Source: Paraburkholderia azotifigens | Lineage (GTDB): Bacteria; Pseudomonadota; Gammaproteobacteria; Burkholderiales; Burkholderiaceae | DNA: 64,000 bases | NCBI RefSeq assembly: GCF_007995085.1 | Contig: NZ_VOQS01000003.1 | Coordinates: 558,001 to 622,000, forward strand | Reading direction: 5' to 3' | Shown here: one piece after another, positions 9,524 to 18,205 of the stretch | Layout: every line of letters starts with the position of its first letter | Numbering within the stretch: position 1 is the stretch's first letter | Notes under the pieces: model-generated | What the model was told of the DNA's origin: nothing | Database searches by the model: none | Seen by the model: only the letters and a program-made list of their open reading frames with translations | Position numbers and translations under genes: made by a program

Positions 9524-10169
9524 GCTGGCCTCCGCGTGGCGCCTACGCGGCGCGGGCGTTGCCCCTGTGCGGGGAGGCATCTGCTTTTCTTTGCAGCGGC
9601 AAAGAAAAGCAGGCAAAAGAAAGCCGCTCACACCGCCAGGCTCGTGACGATCACCCACGGGCCCTCAACGCCCTGACGCTTCACACGACACGTTGCGACG
9701 CGATCTCCGATGCAATCGCGCGGATCCGGCGCCTGCCCATTTCATGCACCGACGTCACAGCCCACAATATGGAAAATCGACGGCCGCCATCCAGCAACTT
9801 ACATGTAGGCTCCAGAACCAAAGATGAAGCCAAACGTAGAGATCGGTTGGAGTCCGTGCCGGGGCGCAAACGGCGCGCCGACCTACACACCGTTTGCCAC
9901 CTGGGCGGCCGTGGACTGTCTGGTACCGCAGTAAGTAACGCGGGCGATTGAAGTGGGTGATGCGCCTGAAAATGGCGCTGGCAACGCGCGTGAGACAGTG
10001 CGCTGCCGTGTGGAGTGCGGGACCCGTTGGGGGCCCGCAGGCAGGAAGAAGGATTGGCGGTGTAAGCGGCTTTCTTTTGCCTACTTTTCTTTGCCGCTGC
10101 AAAGAAAAGTAGGTGCCGCCCCGCACAGGGGCAACGCTAGCAAACCATTACGAACACGCGGATGCCAGC
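9524..10169. repeat. Inverted-repeat intergenic element, copy 1 (partly replaced)
   Basis: First of four copies. The ends are GCTGGCCTCCGCG (one mismatch, 9524-9536) and CGCGGATGCCAGC (10157-10169). The left arm hairpin is slightly decayed (CTGCTTTTCTTTGC/GCAAAGAAAAGCAG around 9581-9612); the right arm hairpin at 10079-10113 is intact. The right interior, including the inner repeat at 9883-9909 and the block to 10050, matches copies 2 and 4 in forward orientation. The left interior from about 9640 to 9882 does not match the other copies and lacks the left inner repeat and the conserved 82-bp core. It lies between frc1's promoter side and the 3' end of the 10195 gene. No protein is encoded. 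Confidence 0.85.
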
Positions 10170-10194
10170 AAAAAAACTGCGGAGCAAAAAAAAC

Positions 10195-10422
10195 CTAAAC
10201 AGGAATCATGGCCACAACAGCACCGCGCGCAGCGGCAATAGCGGCGGCCTCAGTAGCAAACACAGTGTGATCGACAACCTGCTGAAAAGGCAGCACAGCA
10301 ACAGGCGCCTCAGCCCCATCATCAAGTTTCCGAACGGAAGCAAAAGCCGCCCATCCACCGTTATGAATGAACTGCATGGCAGACAGTTCGAGTTGATAAG
10401 GTCCAAAGTTTTCTACACGCAT
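10195..10422 (-). CDS. Small hypothetical protein, 75 aa
   Basis: Not recognised as a named family. The protein begins MRVENFGPYQLELSAMQFI, contains a strand-rich middle (GGWAAFASVRKLDDGAEAPVA) and ends in an alanine-rich helix. GGAGA lies at proper distance upstream of the ATG at 10422; the frame continues upstream only through hydrophobic sequence without a better start. It follows the PAS gene on the same strand with a 117-bp gap, and its stop lies 25 bp from the edge of repeat copy 1. It looks like a small fold with one sheet and one helix, conceivably binding a small ligand, but no function can be assigned. Confidence 0.6.
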   Translation of the reverse strand: MRVENFGPYQLELSAMQFIHNGGWAAFASVRKLDDGAEAPVAVLPFQQVVDHTVFATEAAAIAAARGAVVAMIPV

Positions 10423-10539
10423 CGATATTCTCCGTGCGATCGCCGCGATGGCGATGAACAAGATATAAACGACTGCGCGAAGCGCAAAGCGGCCCGCCGC
10501 ATGGCCGCCTTCAGGCAAAAAAACGGGAACAACGCTACA

Positions 10540-10971
10540 TCAGGCGCCGACACGCGCCTCAAGTTCCGCGATGCGCTTGCGCAGACTGCGGTCTTCCTGG
10601 AAGCGCGCGGTCTCATCGCGGATCACCGCGACGATGCCCGTCAATTCGCGCTCAGGCGAATAAAGCAATGCAACAGTAAAAGCGATGGACAGCGCACGGC
10701 CATCCTTGTGTACGGAAGGCACGCGCAGAAGATCGTGACCGTAGCGCGTCTGTCCCGTCGCCATGGTCTTTTCGTAGCCTTCCCAATGACGCCCACGCAG
10801 GCGCTCGGGAATGATCAGATCGAGCGATTTGCCGAGTGCTTCTTCTTGAGTGAAACCGAACATGCGCTCCGCTGCGGGATTCCACAGCGTAATCGCGCCG
10901 CTCTTGTCGGAGATCACGACGGCATCGCCGATCGCGTTCACCAGCTGTTCATAGTCGATGGCTGCTTGCAT
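10540..10971 (-). CDS. Single PAS-domain sensor protein
   Basis: A 143-residue protein consisting of one PAS domain with almost nothing else. The PAS core spans about residues 8-120: IGDAVVISDKSGAITLWNPAAERMFGF, then the helix EEALGKSLDLIIPERLR, and the later strands LSIAFTVALLYSPERELTGIVAVIRDET (PAS/PAC S-box form). A short C-terminal coiled stretch (SLRKRIAELEARV) could allow dimerisation. There is no kinase, GGDEF or DNA-binding domain, so any output must be through a partner. It sits downstream of oxc-frc2 but beyond a hairpin terminator (11013-11040), so it may be expressed by read-through or from its own promoter. Short PAS proteins of this kind occur in oxalate loci of relatives, to my recollection. 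Confidence 0.85.
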   Translation of the reverse strand: MQAAIDYEQLVNAIGDAVVISDKSGAITLWNPAAERMFGFTQEEALGKSLDLIIPERLRGRHWEGYEKTMATGQTRYGHDLLRVPSVHKDGRALSIAFTVALLYSPERELTGIVAVIRDETARFQEDRSLRKRIAELEARVGA

Positions 10972-11012
10972 ATAGGGGCTCGTGTGTTATTGGGCTTCGC
11001 TGCCGCTCAGTT

Positions 11013-11040
11013 GAAAACAGCGCCACGCGGGCGCTGTTTA
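11013..11040 (-). terminator. Terminator or attenuator after frc2
   Basis: On the minus strand a 9-bp stem (AACAGCGCC, 11038-11030, with 11024-11016) closes a 5-base loop and is followed by TTTTC. It lies 55 bp after the frc2 stop and before the PAS gene, so it would end or reduce transcription of the oxc-frc2 unit. Confidence 0.75.
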
Positions 11041-11093
11041 TCGGACCGCGCTGCTCTCCAGCGCAGCGCAGTCCCGTCAAACGCCTGCTTCGA

Positions 11094-12344
11094 TTACACC
11101 ACTTTCGCTTCCCGCATGTTCGCGATCTGCTCGAAGCTGTAGCCGAGACCTGCAAGCACTTCCTCCGTGTGCTCGCCGAGCAGCGGCGAACCCGTGATTT
11201 CCGGCTTCATGTCCGAGAACTTGATCGGGCTGCCGACCGTCAGGTACTTGCCGCGCGCCTTGTGGTCCACTTCAACGATCGTGCCGCTCTTGCGCAGCGA
11301 TTCGTCATTGGCGATTTCCTTCATCGACAGAACGGGCGAACACGGAATGTCGAACTTGCGAAGAATGTCCACAGCTTCGAACTTCGTCTTGTCGGCGAGC
11401 CACTGTTCGATCGTGTTGAAGATATCGAAGATGTGCGGCTGACGCGCCTGCGCCGTCTTGTATGCCGGATCGTCGATCCATTCCGGCTTGCCGATTGCAC
11501 GGCAGATCGGCTCCCATGCATGGCCCTGAACCGTGAAATAGATGTACGCGTTCGGGTCCGTTTCCCAGCCCTTGCACTTGAGCACCCAGCCCGGCTGACC
11601 GCCGCCGCCAGCGTTGCCGCCGCGCGGCACGACATCGGTGAATTCGCCGTGCGGATACTGCGGATACTCTTCGAGGTAGCCGACGCGGTCCAGACGCTGC
11701 TGGTCGCGCAGCTTCACGCGGCACAGGTTGATCACGCTGTCCTGCATCGACACGGCCACCTTCTGGCCCTTGCCTGTCTTGTCGCGGCCGATCAGCGCCG
11801 TGAGAATGCCGATCGCGAGATGCATACCCGTGTTGCTGTCGCCGAGCGCTGCCGCGCTGACCGTCGGCGGGCCGTCCCAGAAGCCCGTCGTCGATGCCGC
11901 GCCGCCTGCGCACTGCGCGACGTTTTCATAGACCTTCAGGTCGTCGTAGTGGTGGCCGTCGCTGAAGCCCTTGACGGAGGCGACGATCATCTTCGGGTTC
12001 AGTTCGTTGATGCGCTCCCACGTGAAGCCCATGCGGTCGAGCGCGCCCGGTGCGAAGTTCTCGACCAGCACGTCCGATTCCTTGATCAGGCGTTCGAGCA
12101 CTTCCTTGCCGTCCTGCGTCTTCGTGTCGAGCGTCAGCGAGCGCTTGTTGCTGTTGAGCATCGTGAAGTACAGCGCGTCAGCCTCGGGAATGTCGCGCAG
12201 CTGGTTGCGCGTCACGTCGCCTGCACCGGGACGTTCGACCTTGATCACATCCGCGCCGAACCAGGCAAGCAACTGGGTGCACGCCGGACCTGCCTGGACG
12301 TGCGTGAAGTCGATGATCTTGACGCCTTCGAGTGGTTTGCTCAC
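11094..12344 (-). CDS. frc: Formyl-CoA:oxalate CoA-transferase paralogue 2
   Basis: A 416-residue class III CoA-transferase, the canonical partner of oxalyl-CoA decarboxylase: it converts oxalate plus formyl-CoA to oxalyl-CoA plus formate. Key features are [24 protein letters not shown] at the N-terminus, the catalytic Asp in [12 protein letters not shown], and the full glycine loop [12 protein letters not shown] that closes over the active site. The C-terminal HEYE-type ending [18 protein letters not shown] is normal. It follows oxc with 26 bp between them, so both are surely one transcript. Compared with frc1 it keeps more of the residues I remember from the Oxalobacter enzyme, making it the better candidate for the main catabolic transferase. 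Confidence 0.95.
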   Translation of the reverse strand: MSKPLEGVKIIDFTHVQAGPACTQLLAWFGADVIKVERPGAGDVTRNQLRDIPEADALYFTMLNSNKRSLTLDTKTQDGKEVLERLIKESDVLVENFAPGALDRMGFTWERINELNPKMIVASVKGFSDGHHYDDLKVYENVAQCAGGAASTTGFWDGPPTVSAAALGDSNTGMHLAIGILTALIGRDKTGKGQKVAVSMQDSVINLCRVKLRDQQRLDRVGYLEEYPQYPHGEFTDVVPRGGNAGGGGQPGWVLKCKGWETDPNAYIYFTVQGHAWEPICRAIGKPEWIDDPAYKTAQARQPHIFDIFNTIEQWLADKTKFEAVDILRKFDIPCSPVLSMKEIANDESLRKSGTIVEVDHKARGKYLTVGSPIKFSDMKPEITGSPLLGEHTEEVLAGLGYSFEQIANMREAKVV

Positions 12345-12370
12345 TTTTGTATCTCCGTGTTTGGCTGCTG

Positions 12371-14110
12371 TTACTTTTTCATTGCCGCGCTTTGCGGGTT
12401 CAGATTGGTCAGGCGTCCGCTTTCCGTGCCCGCCGCTTCGTCGATCACTGCGTTGATGAGCGTCGGCTTGCCGGAAGCGATGGCTTCGTTCACGGCCTTC
12501 TCGAGCTCTTCAGGGGTCGTCACGTTGTAGCCGATGCCGCCGAATGCCTCGATCATCTTGTCGTAGCGCGCGTCCTTGACGAACACGGTCGGCGCGACGT
12601 CCTTGCCGCCCGTTGGGTTCACGTCGGTGCCGCGATACACGCCGTTGTTGTTGAAGATGATCGTGCAGACAGGCAGCTCGTAACGGCAGATCGTTTCGAG
12701 TTCCATGCCGCTGAAGCCGAACGCGCTATCGCCTTCGATCGCGAGCACCTGCTTGCCGCTCGTCACGGCTGCGCCGATCGCGAAGCCCATGCCGATGCCC
12801 ATCACGCCCCACGTACCCGAGTCGAAGCGCTTGCGCGGCTGGTACATGTCGATAATGGCGCGCGCATAGTCGAGCGTGTTCGCGCCTTCGTTCACCACGT
12901 TGATGTCCGGGTTCGCCTTGACGATGTCGCGCAGCACGCGCAGCGCGCTGTGGAAGTTCATCGGCGACGGATTCTTCGCGAGCGTCGCGGCCATCTTTTG
13001 CAGGTTCGTATTCTTCTTCTCGTTGACCGCGTCGATCCATTCCTTCGGCGGCTGCGGGAAGTCGTCGCCGACCTGATCGAGCAGCGATGCCACGCACGAA
13101 CCGATGTCACCGACGATCGGCGCCGCGATCGCGACGTTGCTGTCCATTTCCTGCGCCGAGATATCGATCTGCACGAACTGCTTCGGCTTGCCCCACGTCT
13201 TGCCCTTGCCGTGCGACAGCAGCCAGTTCAGACGCGCGCCGACCAGCACGACGACATCCGACTCGGCCAGTACGAACGAACGCGCAGCCGAGGCCGATTG
13301 CTCGTGCGTGTCGGGCAGCAGGCCCTTGGCCATCGACATGGGCAGATACGGAATGCCCGTCTTTTCGATGAACGCGCGGATTTCCTTGTCCGCCTGCGAA
13401 TACGATGCGCCCTTGCCGAGCAGCACCAGCGGACGCTTCGCGCCCTTCAGCAGATCGATTGCGCGCTTGACGGAATCCGGCGCCGGCAGCTGGCGCGGCG
13501 CGGCGTCGATCACACGGATGATCGACTGCTTTGCCTTCACTGCATCGATGGTCTGCGACAGCAGTTTCGCGGGCAGGTCGAGATACACGCCGCCAGGACG
13601 GCCCGACACGGCAGCGCGAATGGCGCGCGCGAGACCGACGCCGATGTCCTCTGCGTGCAGCACGCGATACGCAGCCTTCGCATACGGCTTCGCTGCGTTC
13701 AGCTGATCCATTTCTTCGTAGTCGCCTTGCTGCAGGTCGACGATCTCGCGTTCGCTCGATCCGCTGATCAGGATCATCGGGAAGCAGTTCGTCGTGGCGT
13801 TCGCCAGTGCCGTAAGGCCGTTCAGGAAGCCCGGTGCGGACACCGTGAGGCAGATGCCGGGCTTCTGCGTCATGTAGCCGGCGATAGCGGCTGCATGACC
13901 TGCGTGCTGCTCGTGACGGAAACCGATAAAGCGCATTCCTTCCGCTTGCGCGAGGCGCGCGAGGTCGGTGATAGGAATGCCGACCAGACCAAAAATCGTG
14001 TCGATATCGTTCGCTTTCAGCGCATCGATGACGAGGTGGAAACCGTCCGTCAATTGTTGTGCGTTCTCTTCAGCGGATTCTTGCGGTCTGATCTCAAGTA
14101 CATCTGCCAT
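12371..14110 (-). CDS. oxc: Oxalyl-CoA decarboxylase
   Basis: A 579-residue thiamine-diphosphate enzyme that decarboxylates oxalyl-CoA to formyl-CoA and CO2 in the cytoplasm. The catalytic glutamate that activates the cofactor is Glu67 in [12 protein letters not shown]. The active-site block [19 protein letters not shown] is intact, and the GDG-type ThDP/Mg motif runs from [18 protein letters not shown] to NNN (residues 460-490). The segment [11 protein letters not shown] and LDLPAKL-type central domain elements ([15 protein letters not shown]) fit Oxc rather than acetolactate synthase. It is first in the oxc-frc2 unit, has a putative GntR operator 37-51 bases upstream, and an AGGAGG-type ribosome site. 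Confidence 0.97.
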   Translation of the reverse strand: MADVLEIRPQESAEENAQQLTDGFHLVIDALKANDIDTIFGLVGIPITDLARLAQAEGMRFIGFRHEQHAGHAAAIAGYMTQKPGICLTVSAPGFLNGLTALANATTNCFPMILISGSSEREIVDLQQGDYEEMDQLNAAKPYAKAAYRVLHAEDIGVGLARAIRAAVSGRPGGVYLDLPAKLLSQTIDAVKAKQSIIRVIDAAPRQLPAPDSVKRAIDLLKGAKRPLVLLGKGASYSQADKEIRAFIEKTGIPYLPMSMAKGLLPDTHEQSASAARSFVLAESDVVVLVGARLNWLLSHGKGKTWGKPKQFVQIDISAQEMDSNVAIAAPIVGDIGSCVASLLDQVGDDFPQPPKEWIDAVNEKKNTNLQKMAATLAKNPSPMNFHSALRVLRDIVKANPDINVVNEGANTLDYARAIIDMYQPRKRFDSGTWGVMGIGMGFAIGAAVTSGKQVLAIEGDSAFGFSGMELETICRYELPVCTIIFNNNGVYRGTDVNPTGGKDVAPTVFVKDARYDKMIEAFGGIGYNVTTPEELEKAVNEAIASGKPTLINAVIDEAAGTESGRLTNLNPQSAAMKK

Positions 14111-14146
14111 GACGTCTCCTCCTTGGCCGGGTGTTGTGTGCGTCTC

Positions 14147-14175
14147 GTGATATACAATATTCCAAACACAATATT
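14147..14175 (-). promoter_or_regulatory. Putative GntR operator before oxc
   Basis: Bases 14147-14161 read, on the minus strand, AATATTGTATATCAC, matching the motif before gntR1 in 14 of 15 positions. ACAATATT occurs twice on the plus strand (14154-14161 and 14168-14175), 14 bp apart, so two half-sites may be present. It lies 37 bases upstream of the oxc start, close enough to overlap the promoter. Confidence 0.65.
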
Positions 14176-14316
14176 AGTCAACGGATTTTTGCAGGCGTCG
14201 ATTCATGTTGTTGCATTGCAAAAGTTGGCTAGGGCTTTGTGTCTGAGGGGTTTGGGCGTCTGAATCGTGCATTGCATCAAGCGCCCATACGGGATAGTCC
14301 TGGGGTCGTAGCGGCC

Positions 14317-15036
14317 TCAGTCCAGAAAATCGCAATGCGCTTCGACGTACAGCGCGAGGTCGAGCGAGTGCTGACGCACGAGCGTTTCGACGCGCTCGGT
14401 GTCGCGCGCTTCGAGCGCCTCGATGATGCGCATGTGGTCTTCGATCGAACGCGATGCGCGGTCGCTCTGCGCGATGGTCATGCGGCGTATCGCGCGCACG
14501 TGCATGAAGATGTTCTTGATCGTGTCGAGGATGATCTGCGAGCCGGACAACTCGACGAGCGCCTGATGAAACGCGATGTTCACCTCGGAGTACTCCTCGA
14601 TGTGCTCGGTCGGCGTCGCCGAGTGGAAGTCGTCGAACATGCCGCGCAGTTTCGCGATGTCCTCGTTCGACGCGCGCAGAGTCGCGAGCCGCGCGGCCAC
14701 GCTTTCCAGCGCGGCCCACATGCAGATCATCTCGACGATCTCTTTCTTCGTCTTGCGCAAGATGTAGACGCCGCGCCGCGGCACCGTGCGCAGGAAGCCT
14801 TCCTGTTCGAGCAGCGTCATCGCTTCGCGCACGGGCGTGCGGCTCACACCGAGCGCTTCCGTCAGTTCCTTCTCATCCAGACGAACCTCTTCACGCGAGT
14901 GATAGATGTCGGTGTTCGCGATCGCCTGCTTGAGCCGCGCATATGCCTGATCGCGCAGCGAAGCCGTCGCGTTGATCGGCGTGAGATTCAGGCTCAATGG
15001 GACCGCGCGGACATTCTCTTGCGTGTCGGTGGACAT
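14317..15036 (-). CDS. FadR-type GntR transcriptional regulator 1
   Basis: A 239-residue regulator with an N-terminal winged helix-turn-helix of the GntR family (about residues 28-95; recognition region EALGVSRTPVREAMTLLEQEGFLRTVPRRG) and a C-terminal all-helical FCD ligand-binding domain (about 100-225; WAALESVAARLAT, NIAFHQALVELSG, SLDLALYVEAHCDFLD). Such regulators usually bind a carboxylic-acid ligand, here plausibly oxalate or oxalyl-CoA. The start is ATG 15036 with GAGGAGA upstream. A copy of the shared AT-rich operator is 116-130 bases upstream of its own start, suggesting autoregulation. About three quarters of its residues match the paralogue at 18206-18928. Confidence 0.92.
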   Translation of the reverse strand: MSTDTQENVRAVPLSLNLTPINATASLRDQAYARLKQAIANTDIYHSREEVRLDEKELTEALGVSRTPVREAMTLLEQEGFLRTVPRRGVYILRKTKKEIVEMICMWAALESVAARLATLRASNEDIAKLRGMFDDFHSATPTEHIEEYSEVNIAFHQALVELSGSQIILDTIKNIFMHVRAIRRMTIAQSDRASRSIEDHMRIIEALEARDTERVETLVRQHSLDLALYVEAHCDFLD

Positions 15037-15151
15037 GATCGACGTGTCTCCTCGGTGTCGAAAACGGTGGCGGCCTGCTCGACGGACGCGCCGGATACGG
15101 CGTGGTCGTTCGGCCCTTCTGCGTGTCTGCAATACCGCTTTGCATATGTGC

Positions 15152-15166
15152 AATACTGTATATCAC
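15152..15166 (+). promoter_or_regulatory. Putative GntR operator before gntR1
   Basis: AATACTGTATATCAC, the reference form of the motif shared with the regions before oxc and frc1. It lies in the gntR1 leader between that gene and the divergent 15319 gene, so both could be controlled from here. Confidence 0.6.
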
Positions 15167-15318
15167 ATATCTATTCGCCACCAATTCTCCTGCACCCTAG
15201 GTTTGCAGCGGTCTTTCCATAAACATTAATGAATAGTTTTAAAAGAAAACTTTAACTATCGTGAATTGATCGTCGCGCCTAAGCTGTCGTAACGCAACCG
15301 ATTGAACTGGAGGGGATG

Positions 15319-15696
15319 ATGCGCAACGCACACGATCAACACCGGACCGACTACGACCGCGCCGTCGAGACGCAGCTGTGCGCGTTCAACAGCGCATTCG
15401 CCGATCTTGGGCTGAGGTTCCGCTGGGACGCGGAGATGCTGACGTCGCTCGCGACGATCGATGGCGAGCATGCTCGCGTCGTGGCTTATCTTCAGGCGCA
15501 TCAGGCGCATTTGCTGAATGCGTATAGCGCTGAGTTTTTGTGTGCGGCGATTCTTGCCAGGAAGAGCGCGCAGGCGCCTGATGTGTTGCCCACACGGGTT
15601 GTCGCATCTGGCGATGCGGAGCGGGCTTCTCGTTCCGTGTTCTCTATTTCGCAGTACTTTTCCGATGATGCAGTGCCTGCTCTTGCAGGTGCTTGA
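15319..15696 (+). CDS. Hypothetical protein, 125 aa
   Basis: Not recognised by family name. GGAGG at 15309-15313 places the start best at ATG 15319; an ATG immediately before it (15316) is too close. The first 80 residues are helical and rich in Ala, His and Arg (DYDRAVETQLCAFNSAFADLGLRFRWDAEML, VVAYLQAHQAHLL), ending in a hydrophobic helix AEFLCAAILARK. The C-terminal 40 residues look disordered. It is divergent from gntR1 and precedes repeat copy 2, whose flanking T-run begins a few bases after its stop. Position inside the oxalate locus is the only functional hint. Confidence 0.6.
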   Translation: MRNAHDQHRTDYDRAVETQLCAFNSAFADLGLRFRWDAEMLTSLATIDGEHARVVAYLQAHQAHLLNAYSAEFLCAAILARKSAQAPDVLPTRVVASGDAERASRSVFSISQYFSDDAVPALAGA

Positions 15697-15768
15697 CGCT
15701 CTTTTTTGTCTGCGACGCAGTCGCCATTTCTGGTCTTTTCTGCTGCGCTGGCATCGGCGGTTTGCTGC

Positions 15769-16423
15769 GCTGGCATCCGCGAATTCGTATCGGTGCTGCT
15801 AGCGTTGCCCCTGTGCGGGGCAGCACCTACTTTTCTTTGCAGCGGCAAAGAAAAGTAGGCAAAAGAAAGCCGCTCACACCGCTAATCCTTGTGTTTGCCT
15901 GCGGGCCCCCGACGGGTCCCGCACTCCACACGGCAACGCACTGTCCTACGCGCGTTGCCAGCTCCTTTAACACGCGCATCACCCACTCCAGTCACCCGTA
16001 GCACGGCCCGCGGCAGCGAACCGTCTGCGCCGCCCAGGTGGCAAACGGTGTGTAGCTTGTCGCACCTTACGCGTTGGCGCTTCTACGACACCGATCCCGC
16101 TTTTCAGTCCGGAGTGGTGCATTTCCGTCGCGACAGCCTACACACCGTTTGCCACCTGGGCGGCCGTGGCCTTCCTGGTAACGCAGTACGTGACGCGGGA
16201 GTGTGAAGTGGGCGATGCGTGAGTTAGTACGCTGGCAACGCGCGCAGAATGTCGTGTTGTCGTGTGGAGTGCGGGACCCGCTGGGGGCCCGCAGGCAAAC
16301 ACAAGAATTAGCGGTGTGAGCGGCTTTCTTTTGCCTACTTTTCTTTGCCGCTGCAAAGAAAAGTAGGTGCCGCCCCGCACAGGGGCAACGCTAGCAAACC
16401 GATAACACAAAGCGGATGCCAGC
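15769..16423. repeat. Inverted-repeat intergenic element, copy 2 (most symmetric)
   Basis: Ends are GCTGGCATCCGCG (15769-15781) and GCGGATGCCAGC (16412-16423). Just inside each end is GCCCCTGTGCGGGG. The left arm hairpin is a perfect 15-bp stem (15826-15840 with 15845-15859, loop AGCG) and the right arm hairpin repeats it in inverse. Further in are GCGGGCCC/GGGTCCCGC hairpins, and an inner 27-bp inverted repeat (16029-16055 and 16138-16164) around an 82-bp core. Both arms are of the same class. A 17-base motif GTCTGCGACGCAGTCGC (15708-15724) lies left of the end, after a T-run 4 bases past the upstream stop. It sits between two convergent gene ends and encodes no conserved protein. Confidence 0.9.
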
Positions 16424-16435
16424 GAAAACCACTAG

Positions 16436-17761
16436 TTATTCACCAGAACTGGCACGCAGCCCAGAACCACCAGCAGAAGAAGACGCGGCGCTTGCCGACG
16501 CCCCAGACTCAATCCACCGAGCCCGCATCGGCGCAAGAACAAACTTGGCGGACACGCCGGCGGCAATCGTAATCACAGCCGACACGATAAACACCAGATT
16601 CCACCCGCCGGCGGCGGACAACACAGAAGCCAGCGGCACGAGCAAAGCCGCAGTCCCCTTCGCGGTGTACAAAGTGCCCGCATTCGAAGCCGCAAACTTG
16701 CTGCCGAACGTGTCCGCGCAGATCGCCGGAAAGATCGAGAAAATCTCACCCCAGAACAGGAAGATCAGCGCCGCGAACGTCATGAACGCATACGGATTCT
16801 GCCCGTACTGCATCATGCCCAGCAAAGCGAGCCCTTCGCCGATAAAGATCGCGAACATCGTGTTCTCGCGGCCGATCTTGTCCGAAATGAAGCCGCACAG
16901 CGGACGCGTAAAGCCATTGCAGATGTTGTCGATCGACAGCGTCATCGTGAGCAGCGGCAGCGTCATGCCGAACATCGTCATCGGCAGCTTGGCGAGGCCC
17001 CAGTCCTTCGCGATCGGACCGATTTGCGCCGTCGCCATCAGACCGCCCGCCGCGACCGCGACGAACGACACATAGATCACCCAGAACACCGGCGTCTTGA
17101 TCATCTGCCCCGGCGTGTAATCGATCTTGCTCACCGCGAACTTGCGCTTCACGCCCGTCGTCGCGCGCGCCACCGGCTTGTGCAGCAACAACGCCAGCAC
17201 GAAGATCGCGACGCCCTGCAGAATGCCGAAGAACAGGAACGTGTGCTCGTAACCCGAGCGCGAAATCATATTCGCAATCGGAATCACGGTGACGGCCGCG
17301 CCTGCGCCGAAGCCCGCAGCCGTCAGGCCAGCCGCAAGACCGCGCTTGTCCGGAAACCACTTCAGCGCATTGCCGACGCACGTGCCGTACACGCCGCCCG
17401 CACCAATGCCCGCGATGACGGAGCCGATATACAGCTCGGGCAAGGTCGTCGCATGCGCGAACATCATCCACGCGAGACCCGCGCAGATCGCGCCGCCCGC
17501 CACCACAGGACGCGGACCGAAGCGGTCGACGAGCCATCCTTCGACGGGCACGAGCCACGTCTCCGTGACAATGAAGATCGAGAACGCAAGCTGAATCGAT
17601 GCTTCGCCCCAGTGATGCCGCGCATTCATCGGCGCGACAAAGAGCGTCCAGGCATATTGAAGATTAGCGACCAGCGCCATGCACAGCATGCCGATCACCA
17701 GCTGACACCAACGGTTTGAAAGCAAGCTGCTTCCCGTCGCCTGTCGGGTGTTTCCATTCAT
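16436..17761 (-). CDS. oxlT: Oxalate:formate antiporter, MFS family
   Basis: A 441-residue, 12-helix major facilitator that exchanges external oxalate for internal formate across the inner membrane, driving proton-motive force in oxalate users. Family features: start LVIGMLCMALVANLQYAWTLFV, the loop-2/3 motif DRFGPRPVV and the second-half DKIGREN. Two membrane-embedded basic residues expected for oxalate binding are present: Arg286 in NGFTRPLCG and Lys368 in LYTAKGTAAL, offset by 13-14 from Arg272 and Lys355 of the Oxalobacter protein. The Ser/Ala/Gly-rich tail is probably cytoplasmic and disordered. I chose ATG 17761 (GGAGA 8 bases upstream); ATG 17767 is possible. Its stop abuts repeat copy 2. 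Confidence 0.93.
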   Translation of the reverse strand: MNGNTRQATGSSLLSNRWCQLVIGMLCMALVANLQYAWTLFVAPMNARHHWGEASIQLAFSIFIVTETWLVPVEGWLVDRFGPRPVVAGGAICAGLAWMMFAHATTLPELYIGSVIAGIGAGGVYGTCVGNALKWFPDKRGLAAGLTAAGFGAGAAVTVIPIANMISRSGYEHTFLFFGILQGVAIFVLALLLHKPVARATTGVKRKFAVSKIDYTPGQMIKTPVFWVIYVSFVAVAAGGLMATAQIGPIAKDWGLAKLPMTMFGMTLPLLTMTLSIDNICNGFTRPLCGFISDKIGRENTMFAIFIGEGLALLGMMQYGQNPYAFMTFAALIFLFWGEIFSIFPAICADTFGSKFAASNAGTLYTAKGTAALLVPLASVLSAAGGWNLVFIVSAVITIAAGVSAKFVLAPMRARWIESGASASAASSSAGGSGLRASSGE

Positions 17762-18205
17762 GAGCATCGTCTCCGCTTCTATATTGTCTTGATGCTGGCC
17801 GCGCCATTCGTGATGGCACCGCTGCATCCGCCTTACTGATTTTGTTCCACCCGGCGTTAGGGACTGTCGACAGACCTGCGTAGTTAACCATTCAAACAGG
17901 TTGCAGTCTTTACATTTTTATTCGAGCGGCCTGCGGATTTTCCCCAATGCGATGCACATAAATGCGCATTCGCACGCGTTAACCCTTATGGCAAGCCACT
18001 TACCGGGCGAACCCATCGTAAGGGGCCTCGCTGGATTGCGAATAATTAAAGAAAGTTATTGAATCTATTCGCGATCGTTTATGGATGCGATGGCGCGGTG
18101 CGCGCAGAGGAGCATGCCGGTTGGCAATGAGGGAAGATGCGGACATCCGGAAACGGATGCCCGCGATAGATCAACGGAAAGCGTGACGGGTGCGCACGGC
18201 TGCGC
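17762..18205. other. oxlT upstream region, no gene seen
   Basis: An AT-richer stretch of about 440 bases between gntR2's stop and oxlT. It should hold the oxlT promoter. I could not find a good match to the AATA(C/T)TGTATATCAC motif here, unlike in front of the other oxalate genes. Confidence 0.5.

Noticed and set aside
15836..16410. Several open frames of 60-140 codons inside the repeat elements, with sequence like RGGTYFSLQRQRKVGKRKP recurring in copies
   Set aside because: They appear in many frames and both strands because the palindrome is repeated, differ in length and ends between copies, cross the hairpins, and lack ribosome sites; they are artefacts of the repeat rather than a protein family.
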